45,310 bases of DNA from Deltaproteobacteria bacterium (GTDB lineage Bacteria; Desulfobacterota; Desulfomonilia; UBA1062), in the NCBI GenBank assembly GCA_029547045.1, contig JAKPQL010000036.1:1-45310 (forward strand). Reading direction: 5' to 3'. The position numbers and the translations under genes were made by a program. Position 1 is the stretch's first letter. Each line of letters begins with the position of its first letter. A model generated the notes under the pieces. It was not told where the DNA came from. It searched no databases and was given only the letters and a program-made list of their open reading frames with translations. Shown in pieces: positions 24,229 to 32,182 of this stretch.

Positions 24229-24546
24229 TCAGGGTCTCTTCCTCTTCTTCTCCGGAATGGGGTAGTAGATGTCGATGTAGGAGTGTTTGAAGACGCCGAG
24301 TGCCTCCCGGTGGATCTGGAGCATCTGCCTGCGGACCAGGGCCAGCCTGTGCAGCTCGTTGAACCTGTCCACCAGCGCGTTGTACTCTGCCGGGTCCCCG
24401 GTCTGCTCGAGTACGGCATCCAGCTCCTTCATGCGGGCGAGGACCACTTCGAGCTGGTGGCCGGTGTTGCCCAGGGCCTTGGCCATCTCCTCCTGGAGCT
24501 CTTTCTGGGTCTTGTCCACACCGTCTGTGTCTTTCTTTTTAACCAC
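24229..24546 (-). CDS. Small coiled-coil protein of unknown function
   Basis: Not recognised. The 105-residue product is charged and largely helical (KELQEEMAKAL, MKELDAVLEQ, LVDRFNELHRLALVRRQML) and ends in a basic KKRKRP tail. No signal or membrane span is seen, so it is cytoplasmic. The start is taken as GTG at 24546, without a Shine-Dalgarno sequence; a shorter start at ATG 24486 is possible. The stop is two bases before lpdA. The 151-base gap to the divergent phosphofructokinase contains a GC-rich inverted stretch near 24584-24599 and CA repeats. Confidence 0.6.
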   Translation of the reverse strand: MVKKKDTDGVDKTQKELQEEMAKALGNTGHQLEVVLARMKELDAVLEQTGDPAEYNALVDRFNELHRLALVRRQMLQIHREALGVFKHSYIDIYYPIPEKKRKRP

Positions 24547-24697
24547 AGCAATGGGCTATAGCATACAAGCCCTGACCGTGAAAGCCCCGGGCCCCGGGGT
24601 AATGTTCACGGCCACGGTTCTGTGGTAGTATGCGATGTACACACACATCAAGATTTGTGTCCTGATAACCGATAGACACGTGTATACGGAGGGTTAG

Positions 24698-26017
24698 ATG
24701 AATCGTGACGTGATTTCAGGGCACCATGACACCGCGGTGCAGTCCCTGGGGAAGCCGACCATCACTTCGCCCGTGCACGGGACGACCATCTTCGTGGACG
24801 ACTCCGATCGGGTGGTGGTGGACACCTCCCTTGCCTTCTTCAACCGGTGTGCGGCAGGTGAGTCCGTACCGCTGTCCTTCGAACTTGCAGGGCCGCGCAG
24901 GAAGATCTACTTCGACCCGTCCAAGACCAAGTGCGCCATCGTCACCTGTGGCGGCCTGTGTCCGGGCATCAACGACGTGATCCGGGGCATCGTGCTCGAG
25001 CTGTACCATGCCTACCATGTGGAGAACATCTCCGGCATCCCCTTCGGACTGCAGGGCTTCATCCCTTCGTTCAAACACCCCCTGGTGGATCTCACCCCGG
25101 CGTCCGTGGAGCAGATCCATGAGATCGGGGGCACCGTGCTCGGATCCTCCCGGGGTTCCCAGGACATCTCGGAGATGGTGGATGCCATGGAGCGGCTGAA
25201 CCTGAACATCGTGTTCTTCATCGGCGGCGACGGCACCCTCAAGGCCGCTTCCGCCGTGGCGAGGGAATCGCTGGCGCGAGGCTACCGCTGCTCCGTCATC
25301 GCCATCCCCAAGACCATCGACAATGACATCTACTTCGTGTCCAAGACCTTCGGCTTCGACACGGCAGTGGAGGAGGCCCGGAAGGTCATCAAGTGCGCCC
25401 ATGTGGAGGCAAAGGGCGCGCCCAACGGCATCGGGCTGGTCAAGGTCATGGGGAGGGACTCCGGGTTCATCGCCGCCAATGCGGCCCTGGCGTCCAGGGA
25501 CGCGAACTTCGTGCTCGTGCCCGAGGAGGACTTCGACCTGGAAGGTCCCGGGGGCTTTCTGGCAACCCTCGAGAAGAGGATCAGGGCCAGGGGGCACGCC
25601 GTCATCGTGGTGGCAGAGGGTGCTGGCCAGCGGTTCTTCCAGGACCTCCCGGAGGAGAAGGATGCGTCGGGCAACGTGAAGAAGCATGACATCGGTCAGT
25701 TCCTGAAGGACCGCATCGAGGACCATTTCCGGTCGCTCTCCATCCCCATCAACCTGAAGTATCTCGATCCCAGTTATATCATCAGGAGCGTCACCGCCAA
25801 CGCATCGGACTCCATCTTCTGCGGTTTTCTCGCCCAGATGGCGGTGCACGCCGGTATGAGCGGGAAAACGGACATGTTGATCGGACTGTGGAATAATGTA
25901 TATGTACATATACCGAATGAGATCTGTATGCAGGGGAGGAAGAAAATCGACACCACCGGTCCTTTGTGGATGAGCGTGAGGGAGTCAACAGGCCAGCCCA
26001 TCATGAGGGGTGACTGA
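24698..26017 (+). CDS. 6-phosphofructokinase, long (TP0108/trypanosomal-like) type
   Basis: A 439-residue PfkA-fold enzyme making fructose 1,6-bisphosphate. CGGLCPGIND (84-93) is the phosphate loop, GGDGT is at 176-180, PKTIDND at 204-210 carries the catalytic Asp, and MGRDSGFIA and VPEEDF follow. Gly in GGDGT is the ATP-type residue, while Lys in PKTIDND is the PPi-type residue. This mixed signature occurs in ATP-using members of the PPi-like clade such as trypanosome PFK, so ATP is the more likely donor. GGAGGG lies four bases before the ATG. The N-terminal 75 residues extend beyond the short E. coli type, as is normal for this clade. Confidence 0.92.
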   Translation: MNRDVISGHHDTAVQSLGKPTITSPVHGTTIFVDDSDRVVVDTSLAFFNRCAAGESVPLSFELAGPRRKIYFDPSKTKCAIVTCGGLCPGINDVIRGIVLELYHAYHVENISGIPFGLQGFIPSFKHPLVDLTPASVEQIHEIGGTVLGSSRGSQDISEMVDAMERLNLNIVFFIGGDGTLKAASAVARESLARGYRCSVIAIPKTIDNDIYFVSKTFGFDTAVEEARKVIKCAHVEAKGAPNGIGLVKVMGRDSGFIAANAALASRDANFVLVPEEDFDLEGPGGFLATLEKRIRARGHAVIVVAEGAGQRFFQDLPEEKDASGNVKKHDIGQFLKDRIEDHFRSLSIPINLKYLDPSYIIRSVTANASDSIFCGFLAQMAVHAGMSGKTDMLIGLWNNVYVHIPNEICMQGRKKIDTTGPLWMSVRESTGQPIMRGD

Positions 26018-26059
26018 GGGGAATCATTCCCTGGTTCCGGAGGGAAAAAGGAGTTCGCC

Positions 26060-26890
26060 ATGACGGATAAGAATCTCTTGGAAGACGATATCATTGACCT
26101 TACCGACCTCCTGGAGGAGGGCGGCCAGCCCGAGAAGAACACGCCGGCTGCCCAGAAGAAGGCGGTGAACGAGCCGGACTCCTTTGACCTGGGCAAGGAG
26201 ATCGCCATGGACCTCGACGTCTCCATCGAAGAGATCGAACAGGAACCCCTGTCCCTTTCCGACGAACCCGTGACGGGGCTGGAGAAGCAGCCCGGGGCCA
26301 AGGCGAAGGAGCTGGATCTCCCCGGGGAGCCCCTGCGTGACCTGGAGTCCGAGATCGACCTGGCCATCCAGGACAAGCTCCACGAGGCCCCGCTCACCAA
26401 GAAAGAGGAGGAGGTTCTCCTGGGCGAGATCACCCTGGAGGAGTCGATCCCGGCGGCAGAGGAGCCGCAGGCCCCTGCCCTGGGGGAGATGGAAACCGTC
26501 CAGGTGAGCGAGATACGCGTCAAGAGCCTTGAGGAACACGCTGGGGCCGTTGAGGAAGCCGCGCCGGTCATCGAGGAGACGCTTCGGCCCATGGACGCCC
26601 TTGTTCCCCCGGCGCCGGAGATCGGGGAACCCGAAGAGCAGCCCATGGCACAGCCCGCCGTTGCCGAGGAAGCGCTTCAGGCAGTCCATCCCGTGGCCGT
26701 GTCCACCGAGGCCATTGTCGAGGCAGTGGTTGCGGAATTCCGCAGGGACATGCCGGAGATGCTGGAGGGCATCGTGAGGCCGGTGGTGAAGGAACTCCTC
26801 CAGGAAGTGGTCACGTCAACGCGCCAGGCCCTGCCCGGGATCGTGGAGAAGGTGATCCGGGAGGAGATCGAAAGGCTCAAGAAACTGTGA
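26060..26890 (+). CDS. Acidic disordered protein with PopZ-like ends
   Basis: A 276-residue protein of unusual make-up. A short N-terminal motif DDIIDLTDLLEEG (9-21) is followed by a long Glu/Pro/Ala-rich acidic linker (about 22-215), expected to be disordered. The C-terminal 60 residues are helical: AIVEAVVAEFRRDMPEML, IVRPVVKELLQEV, then LPGIVEKVIREEIERLKKL. Caulobacter PopZ has the same three-part plan, including an acidic Pro/Glu linker, a VLELTD motif and a terminal block reading like VRELLRPLLKEW…LPRIVE…EEEVQRI. PopZ builds a polar hub for chromosome anchoring. The likeness is by eye and may be convergent. It lies 42 bases after the phosphofructokinase and 200 bases before valS. Confidence 0.6.
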   Translation: MTDKNLLEDDIIDLTDLLEEGGQPEKNTPAAQKKAVNEPDSFDLGKEIAMDLDVSIEEIEQEPLSLSDEPVTGLEKQPGAKAKELDLPGEPLRDLESEIDLAIQDKLHEAPLTKKEEEVLLGEITLEESIPAAEEPQAPALGEMETVQVSEIRVKSLEEHAGAVEEAAPVIEETLRPMDALVPPAPEIGEPEEQPMAQPAVAEEALQAVHPVAVSTEAIVEAVVAEFRRDMPEMLEGIVRPVVKELLQEVVTSTRQALPGIVEKVIREEIERLKKL

Positions 26891-26980
26891 TCCCGGCCGA
26901 GCAGGATCCCTGCTGAAGCCTGCCTGTCGCGTACAAGCAGAAGGCCACGCCATGCGGGGCCCCTCCTGGTTCGTCATGTA

Positions 26981-27008
26981 TTCCCGGTAAGCTCTTTCCG
27001 CCCGGGAA
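26981..27008 (+). repeat. Perfect 7-bp inverted repeat upstream of valS
   Basis: TTCCCGG at 26981-26987 pairs with CCGGGAA at 27002-27008 around 14 bases, in the 200-base gap before valS. No T-box signature was found, and no T-run directly follows. It may be a leader hairpin of valS or mean nothing. Nothing else was recognised in 26891-27090. Confidence 0.3.
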
Positions 27009-27090
27009 TCGATACTTCCCATGGCCTTCGCCTTTTGCCTTTTCTGGCCTTTTCATGCTATGAATGGGCCACTTCGCACGCAGGAGCCCT

Positions 27091-29727
27091 ATGATGCTCG
27101 ACAGAGAATACGACCCGAAGGATATTGAGCAGAGGTGGTACGAGACCTGGCTGGAGAGGAAGTATTTCCATGCCGGTGACGACGGAACGGCACCGGGGTA
27201 CGCCATCGTGATCCCCCCTCCCAACGTCACCGGGGTGCTCCACATGGGGCATGCCCTTAACAACACCCTGCAGGACATCATGATCCGCTACAAGCGCATG
27301 GACGGCTATGAGGCGTTGTGGATGCCCGGCACCGACCATGCGGGCATTGCGACCCAGAACGTGGTGGAGAAGTACCTGGCGGAAAAGGGGAAATCGCGCC
27401 ACGACCTGGGGAGGGAGGCCTTCATCGACGAGGTGTGGAGATGGCGGGACAAGCACGGCGGCCTCATCATTACCCAGTTGAAACGGCTCGGCGCCTCATG
27501 CGATTGGGACCGCACCCGGTTCACCATGGACGAGGGACTGTCCCACGCCGTGAAAAAGGTGTTCATCACCCTGTACAACGACGGGCTCATCTACCGGAGC
27601 GACTACATCGTGAACTGGTGTCCCAGGTGCCACAGCGCCCTGTCCGACCTGGAGGTGGAGCACGAGGAGGCCGACGGGTTCCTCTGGCACATCCGGTACC
27701 CTCTGGCCGACGGTACAGGCGAGGTGGTGGTGGCAACCACGCGGCCCGAGACCATGCTCGGCGACACGGCGGTGGCGGTGAACCCGGCTGACGAGCGGTA
27801 CGCGTCCATGCTCGGCAAGGAGCTCGTCCTGCCCGTGATGAACCGGCGAATCCCGGTCATCGCGGACGCCGTGGTGGACAGGGAGTTCGGCACCGGCGCG
27901 GTGAAGGTCACCCCTGCCCACGACCTCAACGACTATGAGATGGGCCTGCGCCACGGCCTCGAGGTCATCGTGATCATCGACGAGTCCGGGAATATGAACG
28001 AAAATGCGGGCCCATACCAGGGCATGGACCGCTTCGAGTGCAGGAAACGCCTCGAGGAGGACCTGCAGGAGCAGGGCTTTCTGGTGGGCAAGACCCCGTA
28101 CCGGGTGCCGGTGGGAACGTGTTACCGGTGCAGGACCACCATTGAGCCGCACCTGTCCAAGCAGTGGTTCGTGAAGACCAGGCCCCTGGCCGAGGAGGCC
28201 ATCAGGGCCGTGGCAGACGGCAGGACCAGGATCATCCCCAAGCAGTGGGAGAAGGTCTACTACGAGTGGATGAACAACATCCGCGACTGGTGCATCTCGC
28301 GGCAGATCTGGTGGGGTCACCGGATCCCGGCCTGGTACTGCGACGGGTGCGGCGAGGTCATGGTGAGCGAGACAGAGCCCACTCAGTGCTCGAAGTGTGC
28401 CTCCGCCGATCTCAGGCAGGAGACCGACGTCCTGGACACGTGGTTCTCTTCCGGCCTGTGGCCCTTTTCCACCATGGGGTGGCCCGAGCAGACCCCGACG
28501 CTGAAGCGCTTCTACCCCACCGATGTCCTCATCACCGGGTTCGACATCCTGTTCTTCTGGGTGGCGAGGATGATGATGCTGGGCCTGAAGTTCATGGGGG
28601 ATGTCCCCTTCAGGGACGTGTACCTGCACGCCCTGGTCCGCGACGAGCAGGGCCAGAAGATGAGCAAGTCCAAGGGGAACATCGTGGACCCCATCGTGGA
28701 GATGGACAAGTACGGTGCCGACGCCTTCCGGTTCGCGCTCACCGCCTTTGCCGCCATGGGGCGCGACGTCCGCATCAGCGACAAGCGCATTCAGGGATAC
28801 CGCTTCTTCATCAACAAGATCTGGAATGCGGGCAAGTTCGTACTGAGCAATATCGAGGGGTTCGATCCCCAAGGTGCGGTCCCCGATCCATCCAAACTCG
28901 GCCTCGCCGAGAAGTGGATCCTCACCGAGCTCAACAGGGCCGTGGCCCAGACGCGCAAGGCCCTGGAGGAATACCGGTTCAACGATGCGGCCGATGTCCT
29001 CTACCAGTTCACCTGGCACACCTTCTGCGACTGGTACATCGAGCTCAGCAAGTCGGTGCTCAGTACCGGGGAGGGGAACCAGACGAGGTGGGTGCTCCAC
29101 CACGTGCTCAGGTCCATCCTGGAGCTAATGCACCCCATCATCCCCTTCGTGACCGAAGAGATCTGGCAGCGTCTTCCCGGCCGGGACGGAGAGTCCATCG
29201 TGAAGGCGCGCTACCCCTCGGTGAACCCCGAACTCGACTTCCCCGGCGACGACGAGCTCATGGGGTATATCATCGAGGTCATATCCGGCGTGCGCAGCAT
29301 ACGGGGAGAAACGGGCATCTCCCCCGGGGTGCTGCTGGACGTGGTCATCAGGGTCGATGACCAGAAGCTCCGGGGCCTGCTCCAGGCAAACAGCGTGCAC
29401 ATCAGGGACCTGGCGCGAACCAGACAGGTGGGCTTCATCGCCGACGAGGCCGAGAGGCCCCGGAAGTGCGCCCTTGCGGTGAGGAAGGGGCTCGAGGTCT
29501 ATGTGCCCCTGGAGGGTGTCATCGATATCGACAAGGAACTCGACCGCCTGGCCAAACAGATGGGCAAGGTCGCCAAGGAGCTCGAGGAGAAGCGCAGGAA
29601 GCTCTCGAACCCCAATTTCGTGGCCAAGGCCAAGAAAGAGGTGGTGGACGAGCAGGTCAGGATCAGGGAAGCGCTCGAGTTTGAGCTCGCGAGCCTCCAG
29701 AAGGCCCATGCGCTGCTGAAGGCGTGA
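27091..29727 (+). CDS. valS: Valyl-tRNA synthetase
   Basis: An 878-residue class Ia synthetase that charges tRNA-Val and edits threonine. The HIGH motif reads HMGH in PPPNVTGVLHMGHALNNT, and KMSKS is exact in GQKMSKSKGNIVDP. The editing domain (VVVATTRPETMLGDTAVAV) and the C-terminal coiled-coil arm (IDIDKELDRLAKQMGK) are present, so it is full length. AGGAG at 27082-27086 supports a start at 27091 or at the next codon, 27094; an ATG at 27064 has no ribosome binding site. Its TGA stop shares a base with the ATG of birA. Confidence 0.96.
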   Translation: MMLDREYDPKDIEQRWYETWLERKYFHAGDDGTAPGYAIVIPPPNVTGVLHMGHALNNTLQDIMIRYKRMDGYEALWMPGTDHAGIATQNVVEKYLAEKGKSRHDLGREAFIDEVWRWRDKHGGLIITQLKRLGASCDWDRTRFTMDEGLSHAVKKVFITLYNDGLIYRSDYIVNWCPRCHSALSDLEVEHEEADGFLWHIRYPLADGTGEVVVATTRPETMLGDTAVAVNPADERYASMLGKELVLPVMNRRIPVIADAVVDREFGTGAVKVTPAHDLNDYEMGLRHGLEVIVIIDESGNMNENAGPYQGMDRFECRKRLEEDLQEQGFLVGKTPYRVPVGTCYRCRTTIEPHLSKQWFVKTRPLAEEAIRAVADGRTRIIPKQWEKVYYEWMNNIRDWCISRQIWWGHRIPAWYCDGCGEVMVSETEPTQCSKCASADLRQETDVLDTWFSSGLWPFSTMGWPEQTPTLKRFYPTDVLITGFDILFFWVARMMMLGLKFMGDVPFRDVYLHALVRDEQGQKMSKSKGNIVDPIVEMDKYGADAFRFALTAFAAMGRDVRISDKRIQGYRFFINKIWNAGKFVLSNIEGFDPQGAVPDPSKLGLAEKWILTELNRAVAQTRKALEEYRFNDAADVLYQFTWHTFCDWYIELSKSVLSTGEGNQTRWVLHHVLRSILELMHPIIPFVTEEIWQRLPGRDGESIVKARYPSVNPELDFPGDDELMGYIIEVISGVRSIRGETGISPGVLLDVVIRVDDQKLRGLLQANSVHIRDLARTRQVGFIADEAERPRKCALAVRKGLEVYVPLEGVIDIDKELDRLAKQMGKVAKELEEKRRKLSNPNFVAKAKKEVVDEQVRIREALEFELASLQKAHALLKA

Positions 29728-30446
29728 TGGGATCGCCGAGTCCCACGCCGCTCTTCGGCGAGGTGATCGAACTCGCGGAGGTGGACTCCACGAACCGGTA
29801 CGCCCTCGACGCAGGCCGGCCCGGCCTGCTCGTGAGGGCACGGCGGCAGACCGCGGGACGTGGGCGGCGGGGGCGGCAATGGTTTTCTCCCCACGGGGAG
29901 AACCTGTACCTCACCTTCACCATGGCCGGCGCCGAGGAGCGCTACCCCATCATCGCCGGGGTGGCGGTGCGGGAGGCCCTGGCCGGCATGGCACCGGAGT
30001 TCCCGGTAGCCATCAAGTGGCCCAATGACCTCGTTCTGCAGGGCCGCAAGGTATGCGGCATCCTCTGCGAGGCCAGGGCCGGGATAACCGCCATCGGCAT
30101 GGGTATCAACGTGAACCAGATCCGCTGGCCAGGGGATCTCGAGCGCCGGGCCATCTCGCTGAGGCAGGCAACGGGCAGGGAATACGACCTCGATGAGGTG
30201 GCCTCCGGCGTGGCAGCCAGCCTCACATCCTGGATTGAGGCATTCAGGGCTCAGGGATTCGGCCCGGTGAGGCAGGCCTTTCTCGGCCATGGACTCCTGC
30301 TGGGGTATGATGTCGTCGACGATGCAGGGCGGCCATGCACCATCGAGGACATCACCATGGACGGGTACCTTGTCATCAGGGCGAACGGGGAGCGCAGGAC
30401 CCTGACCAGTGAAACCATTTCCATCGGGTGGGAAGGGACGCCCTGA
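29727..30446 (+). CDS. birA: Biotin-protein ligase (class I, no DNA-binding domain)
   Basis: A 239-residue enzyme that attaches biotin to carboxyl carrier protein through biotinyl-AMP. DSTNRYAL, the adenylate loop GRGRRGRQW, KWPNDLVLQGRKVCGIL and GMGINVNQ are present. There is no N-terminal helix-turn-helix domain, so it should not act as a repressor. The C-terminal SH3-like domain (about 195-239) is present. The ATG at 29727 overlaps the valS stop by one base (TGATG), indicating coupled translation. Confidence 0.93.
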   Translation: MGSPSPTPLFGEVIELAEVDSTNRYALDAGRPGLLVRARRQTAGRGRRGRQWFSPHGENLYLTFTMAGAEERYPIIAGVAVREALAGMAPEFPVAIKWPNDLVLQGRKVCGILCEARAGITAIGMGINVNQIRWPGDLERRAISLRQATGREYDLDEVASGVAASLTSWIEAFRAQGFGPVRQAFLGHGLLLGYDVVDDAGRPCTIEDITMDGYLVIRANGERRTLTSETISIGWEGTP

Positions 30447-30470
30447 TGCCCACCCTTCCGTGCGCCGCCC

Positions 30471-30498
30471 TTGTCTTTTCCCTTCCCGGAGCTAACAT
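30471..30498 (+). promoter_or_regulatory. Weak candidate promoter before the zinc-ribbon gene
   Basis: TTGTCT (30471-30476) and TAACAT (30493-30498), each 4/6 to consensus, are 16 bases apart. They would give a leader of about 18 bases carrying AGGAGGG. Confidence 0.3.
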
Positions 30499-30522
30499 TA
30501 TATGCCAGGAGGGTGTCGGCAT

Positions 30523-30996
30523 ATGCGCATAGACAGAAATATCAAGGAGAAAGGCCACGATCCGTATGGTGACGCACGGAAGCATGCCGAAGGTTCCTAC
30601 TGCCCAGAGTGCGGGGCCGTATACCAGGGGGGCAGGTGGGTATGGCCTGAAAAGCCTGTAGTTTCAGGCACTGCCTTGCTCTGTTCCTCGTGCAGGAGGA
30701 TCCGCGACGATTTTCCCGCCGGTGAGCTCTCCCTGTCCGGCACGTACCTGGTAAAGCACCGGGAGGAGATCGAGAACCTGATCCACAAGCTGGTCAGGGA
30801 CGCAAAGGAACGGTCCCCCCTCAAGAGGCTGATCGGCATTATGCAGGAGTCTGACGCATTGCGCGTACGGTTGACCGACGACCATCTGGCCCGCCAGATC
30901 GGGGATGCCCTCTACCGGGCCTACAAGGGGGATCTGCAGCTGAAATATTCCGATGAAGAGAGATTCGTACGCCTCTCCTGGCACCGTGACGAGTGA
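30523..30996 (+). CDS. BCAM0308-family zinc-ribbon protein
   Basis: A 157-residue cytoplasmic protein with two CxxC knuckles (C27/C30 in YCPECGAVY and C54/C57 in LCSSCRRI) that would bind one zinc. After them come DDFPAGELSLSG and a C-terminal alpha/beta part with LTDDHLARQIGDALYRAY. This matches from memory the BCAM0308 family of unknown function; the layout slightly resembles NMD3-type zinc proteins, but no role is established. The ATG at 30523 has AGGAGGG nine bases upstream. It overlaps the deacetylase gene by 44 bp in another frame. Confidence 0.75.
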   Translation: MRIDRNIKEKGHDPYGDARKHAEGSYCPECGAVYQGGRWVWPEKPVVSGTALLCSSCRRIRDDFPAGELSLSGTYLVKHREEIENLIHKLVRDAKERSPLKRLIGIMQESDALRVRLTDDHLARQIGDALYRAYKGDLQLKYSDEERFVRLSWHRDE

Positions 30997-31753
30997 GGTC
31001 AGGCTTGTCGTCAATGCCGACGACCTGGGACTGAGCGCCGAGATCAATGCAGGGGTCCTGTGGGGCCTGGAAAACGGGTACATCAGCGATACCTCGGTCC
31101 TCATCAACGCACCCTGTGCGGGGCAGGCAGTGGAAGGGCTTGCACGCCTGGGGATCAGGCATGCTGGCATCCACATCGACCTCGACGGGGTGTTCGGGTG
31201 GAGTCCCGGGGGCAGGGAGGCCCATACCCGCGATGAGTTGGCCGCCCTGCTCGGGCAGGACGGGTTCGTGGAGGCCTGCAGGGACAGTGCACGCATGCAG
31301 GCCCGGAAGTTCGTGTCAGCGGGGCTGATTCCGTCACACGTGGACACGCATCACCATGTCCACGGCTTTCTCCCCGTCTTCCTCATGCTCCTGGAACTGG
31401 CCAGGGACTGGCATATTCCTGCCGTCAGGTTCAGCAGGCAGGGGTACTCTCTCACCACCCGGCAGCCCATCCCCTTCGACGATGCAGTGTTCTCGCGCAT
31501 GCAGGACATGCTCGAAGGCCAGGGGCTCGTGTACTGCCCTTGCTACCTGGAGGGAGCCCTCAGGCTGGAGGAGGTGGGGTACGCGGACACCGAGCTCGTG
31601 GTGCACCCCGCCACGGGCAGGGACCCCTGGAGAACGGCGGAGCTGGATACCCTCGTGGCCTCTGCGGGCAGGGAAAGGCTTCAAGCCGCGGGCATCCGGA
31701 TGGTCAGCTTCCATGAGCTCGCGGGCGGGGCCCTTCCGCGATCCTGTTCATGA
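30953..31753 (+). CDS. YdjC/ChbG-type carbohydrate deacetylase (HpnK-like)
   Basis: A 266-residue metal-dependent deacetylase of the YdjC family, which removes acetyl groups from N-acetylated sugars. VNADDLGLS (metal Asp) near the start, GIHIDLDG, and VDTHHHVHGF (metal His pair) are present. HpnK in hopanoid synthesis belongs to the same family and has a similar size, but no other hopanoid genes are here. The start is uncertain: the ATG at 30953 has no ribosome binding site, and GTG at 30986 would begin just before the conserved core. There is no signal peptide. Confidence 0.8.
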   Translation: MKRDSYASPGTVTSEVRLVVNADDLGLSAEINAGVLWGLENGYISDTSVLINAPCAGQAVEGLARLGIRHAGIHIDLDGVFGWSPGGREAHTRDELAALLGQDGFVEACRDSARMQARKFVSAGLIPSHVDTHHHVHGFLPVFLMLLELARDWHIPAVRFSRQGYSLTTRQPIPFDDAVFSRMQDMLEGQGLVYCPCYLEGALRLEEVGYADTELVVHPATGRDPWRTAELDTLVASAGRERLQAAGIRMVSFHELAGGALPRSCS

Positions 31754-32017
31754 CCTGCCCTGCAGGTCCAACCTCAGGTTCCTCCCGGTGAGGAGGATGT
31801 CCGCCAGGACCATGAGGCCGTTCAGGACATACAGCGAAACGACCCAGTCGAGGTTGTAGAAGAGCTTGTGCAGGACCCCTGCTGCATACCCGGTGAAAAT
31901 GATGACCAGGAAGACCATGCTCTTGCCCCGTGCGGTCCTGGACCGGTACGACGTGGAGATGGACGCGGGCCATGCGGCCCCGAAACAGATCAGCATGATC
32001 ACCTCGAAGACACTCAT
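31748..32017 (-). CDS. Small 3-TM protein, SemiSWEET/PQ-loop-like
   Basis: An 89-residue membrane protein with three predicted spans: about 2-18 (FEVIMLICFGAAWPASI), 33-52 (VFLVIIFTGYAAGVL) and 59-76. A proline in the first span (AWPASI) followed by a short polar, basic loop (SYRSRTARGKS) resembles the PQ-loop/SemiSWEET plan, in which a pair of 3-helix units forms a sugar pore. The conserved PQ itself is absent, so this is a likeness only. AGAGGTGG precedes the ATG at 32017. It ends 6 bases inside the deacetylase gene's end on the other strand (tail-to-tail overlap). Confidence 0.65.
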   Translation of the reverse strand: MSVFEVIMLICFGAAWPASISTSYRSRTARGKSMVFLVIIFTGYAAGVLHKLFYNLDWVVSLYVLNGLMVLADILLTGRNLRLDLQGRS

Positions 32018-32130
32018 GGCACCACCTCTCCAGGTCGGGATTCTGCATCCTGGCATGGAATATCAGAAAAACGGGTCTCATGGATAGCCGAATCTGTGTG
32101 CAGCGGGGGTTCCTGGGCGTGAAATGAAGA

Positions 32131-32158
32131 GGCCGGGCGGCACCTCTGCCGTCCGGCC
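32131..32158 (-). terminator. Intrinsic terminator of the pilB-pilT-pilC operon
   Basis: A 12-bp stem (32131-32142 with 32147-32158, one G-U pair) has a 4-base loop, CCTC on the plus strand. On the minus strand the stem is followed by TCTTCATTTC. It lies 25 bases beyond the pilC stop. The rest of 32018-32182 shows nothing further. Confidence 0.75.
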
Positions 32159-32182
32159 GGGATCGTGCATGCCGGGATTGTG

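Noticed and set aside
26891-27090. T-box riboswitch controlling valS
   Set aside because: No T-box sequence or antiterminator pairing was found in the leader.
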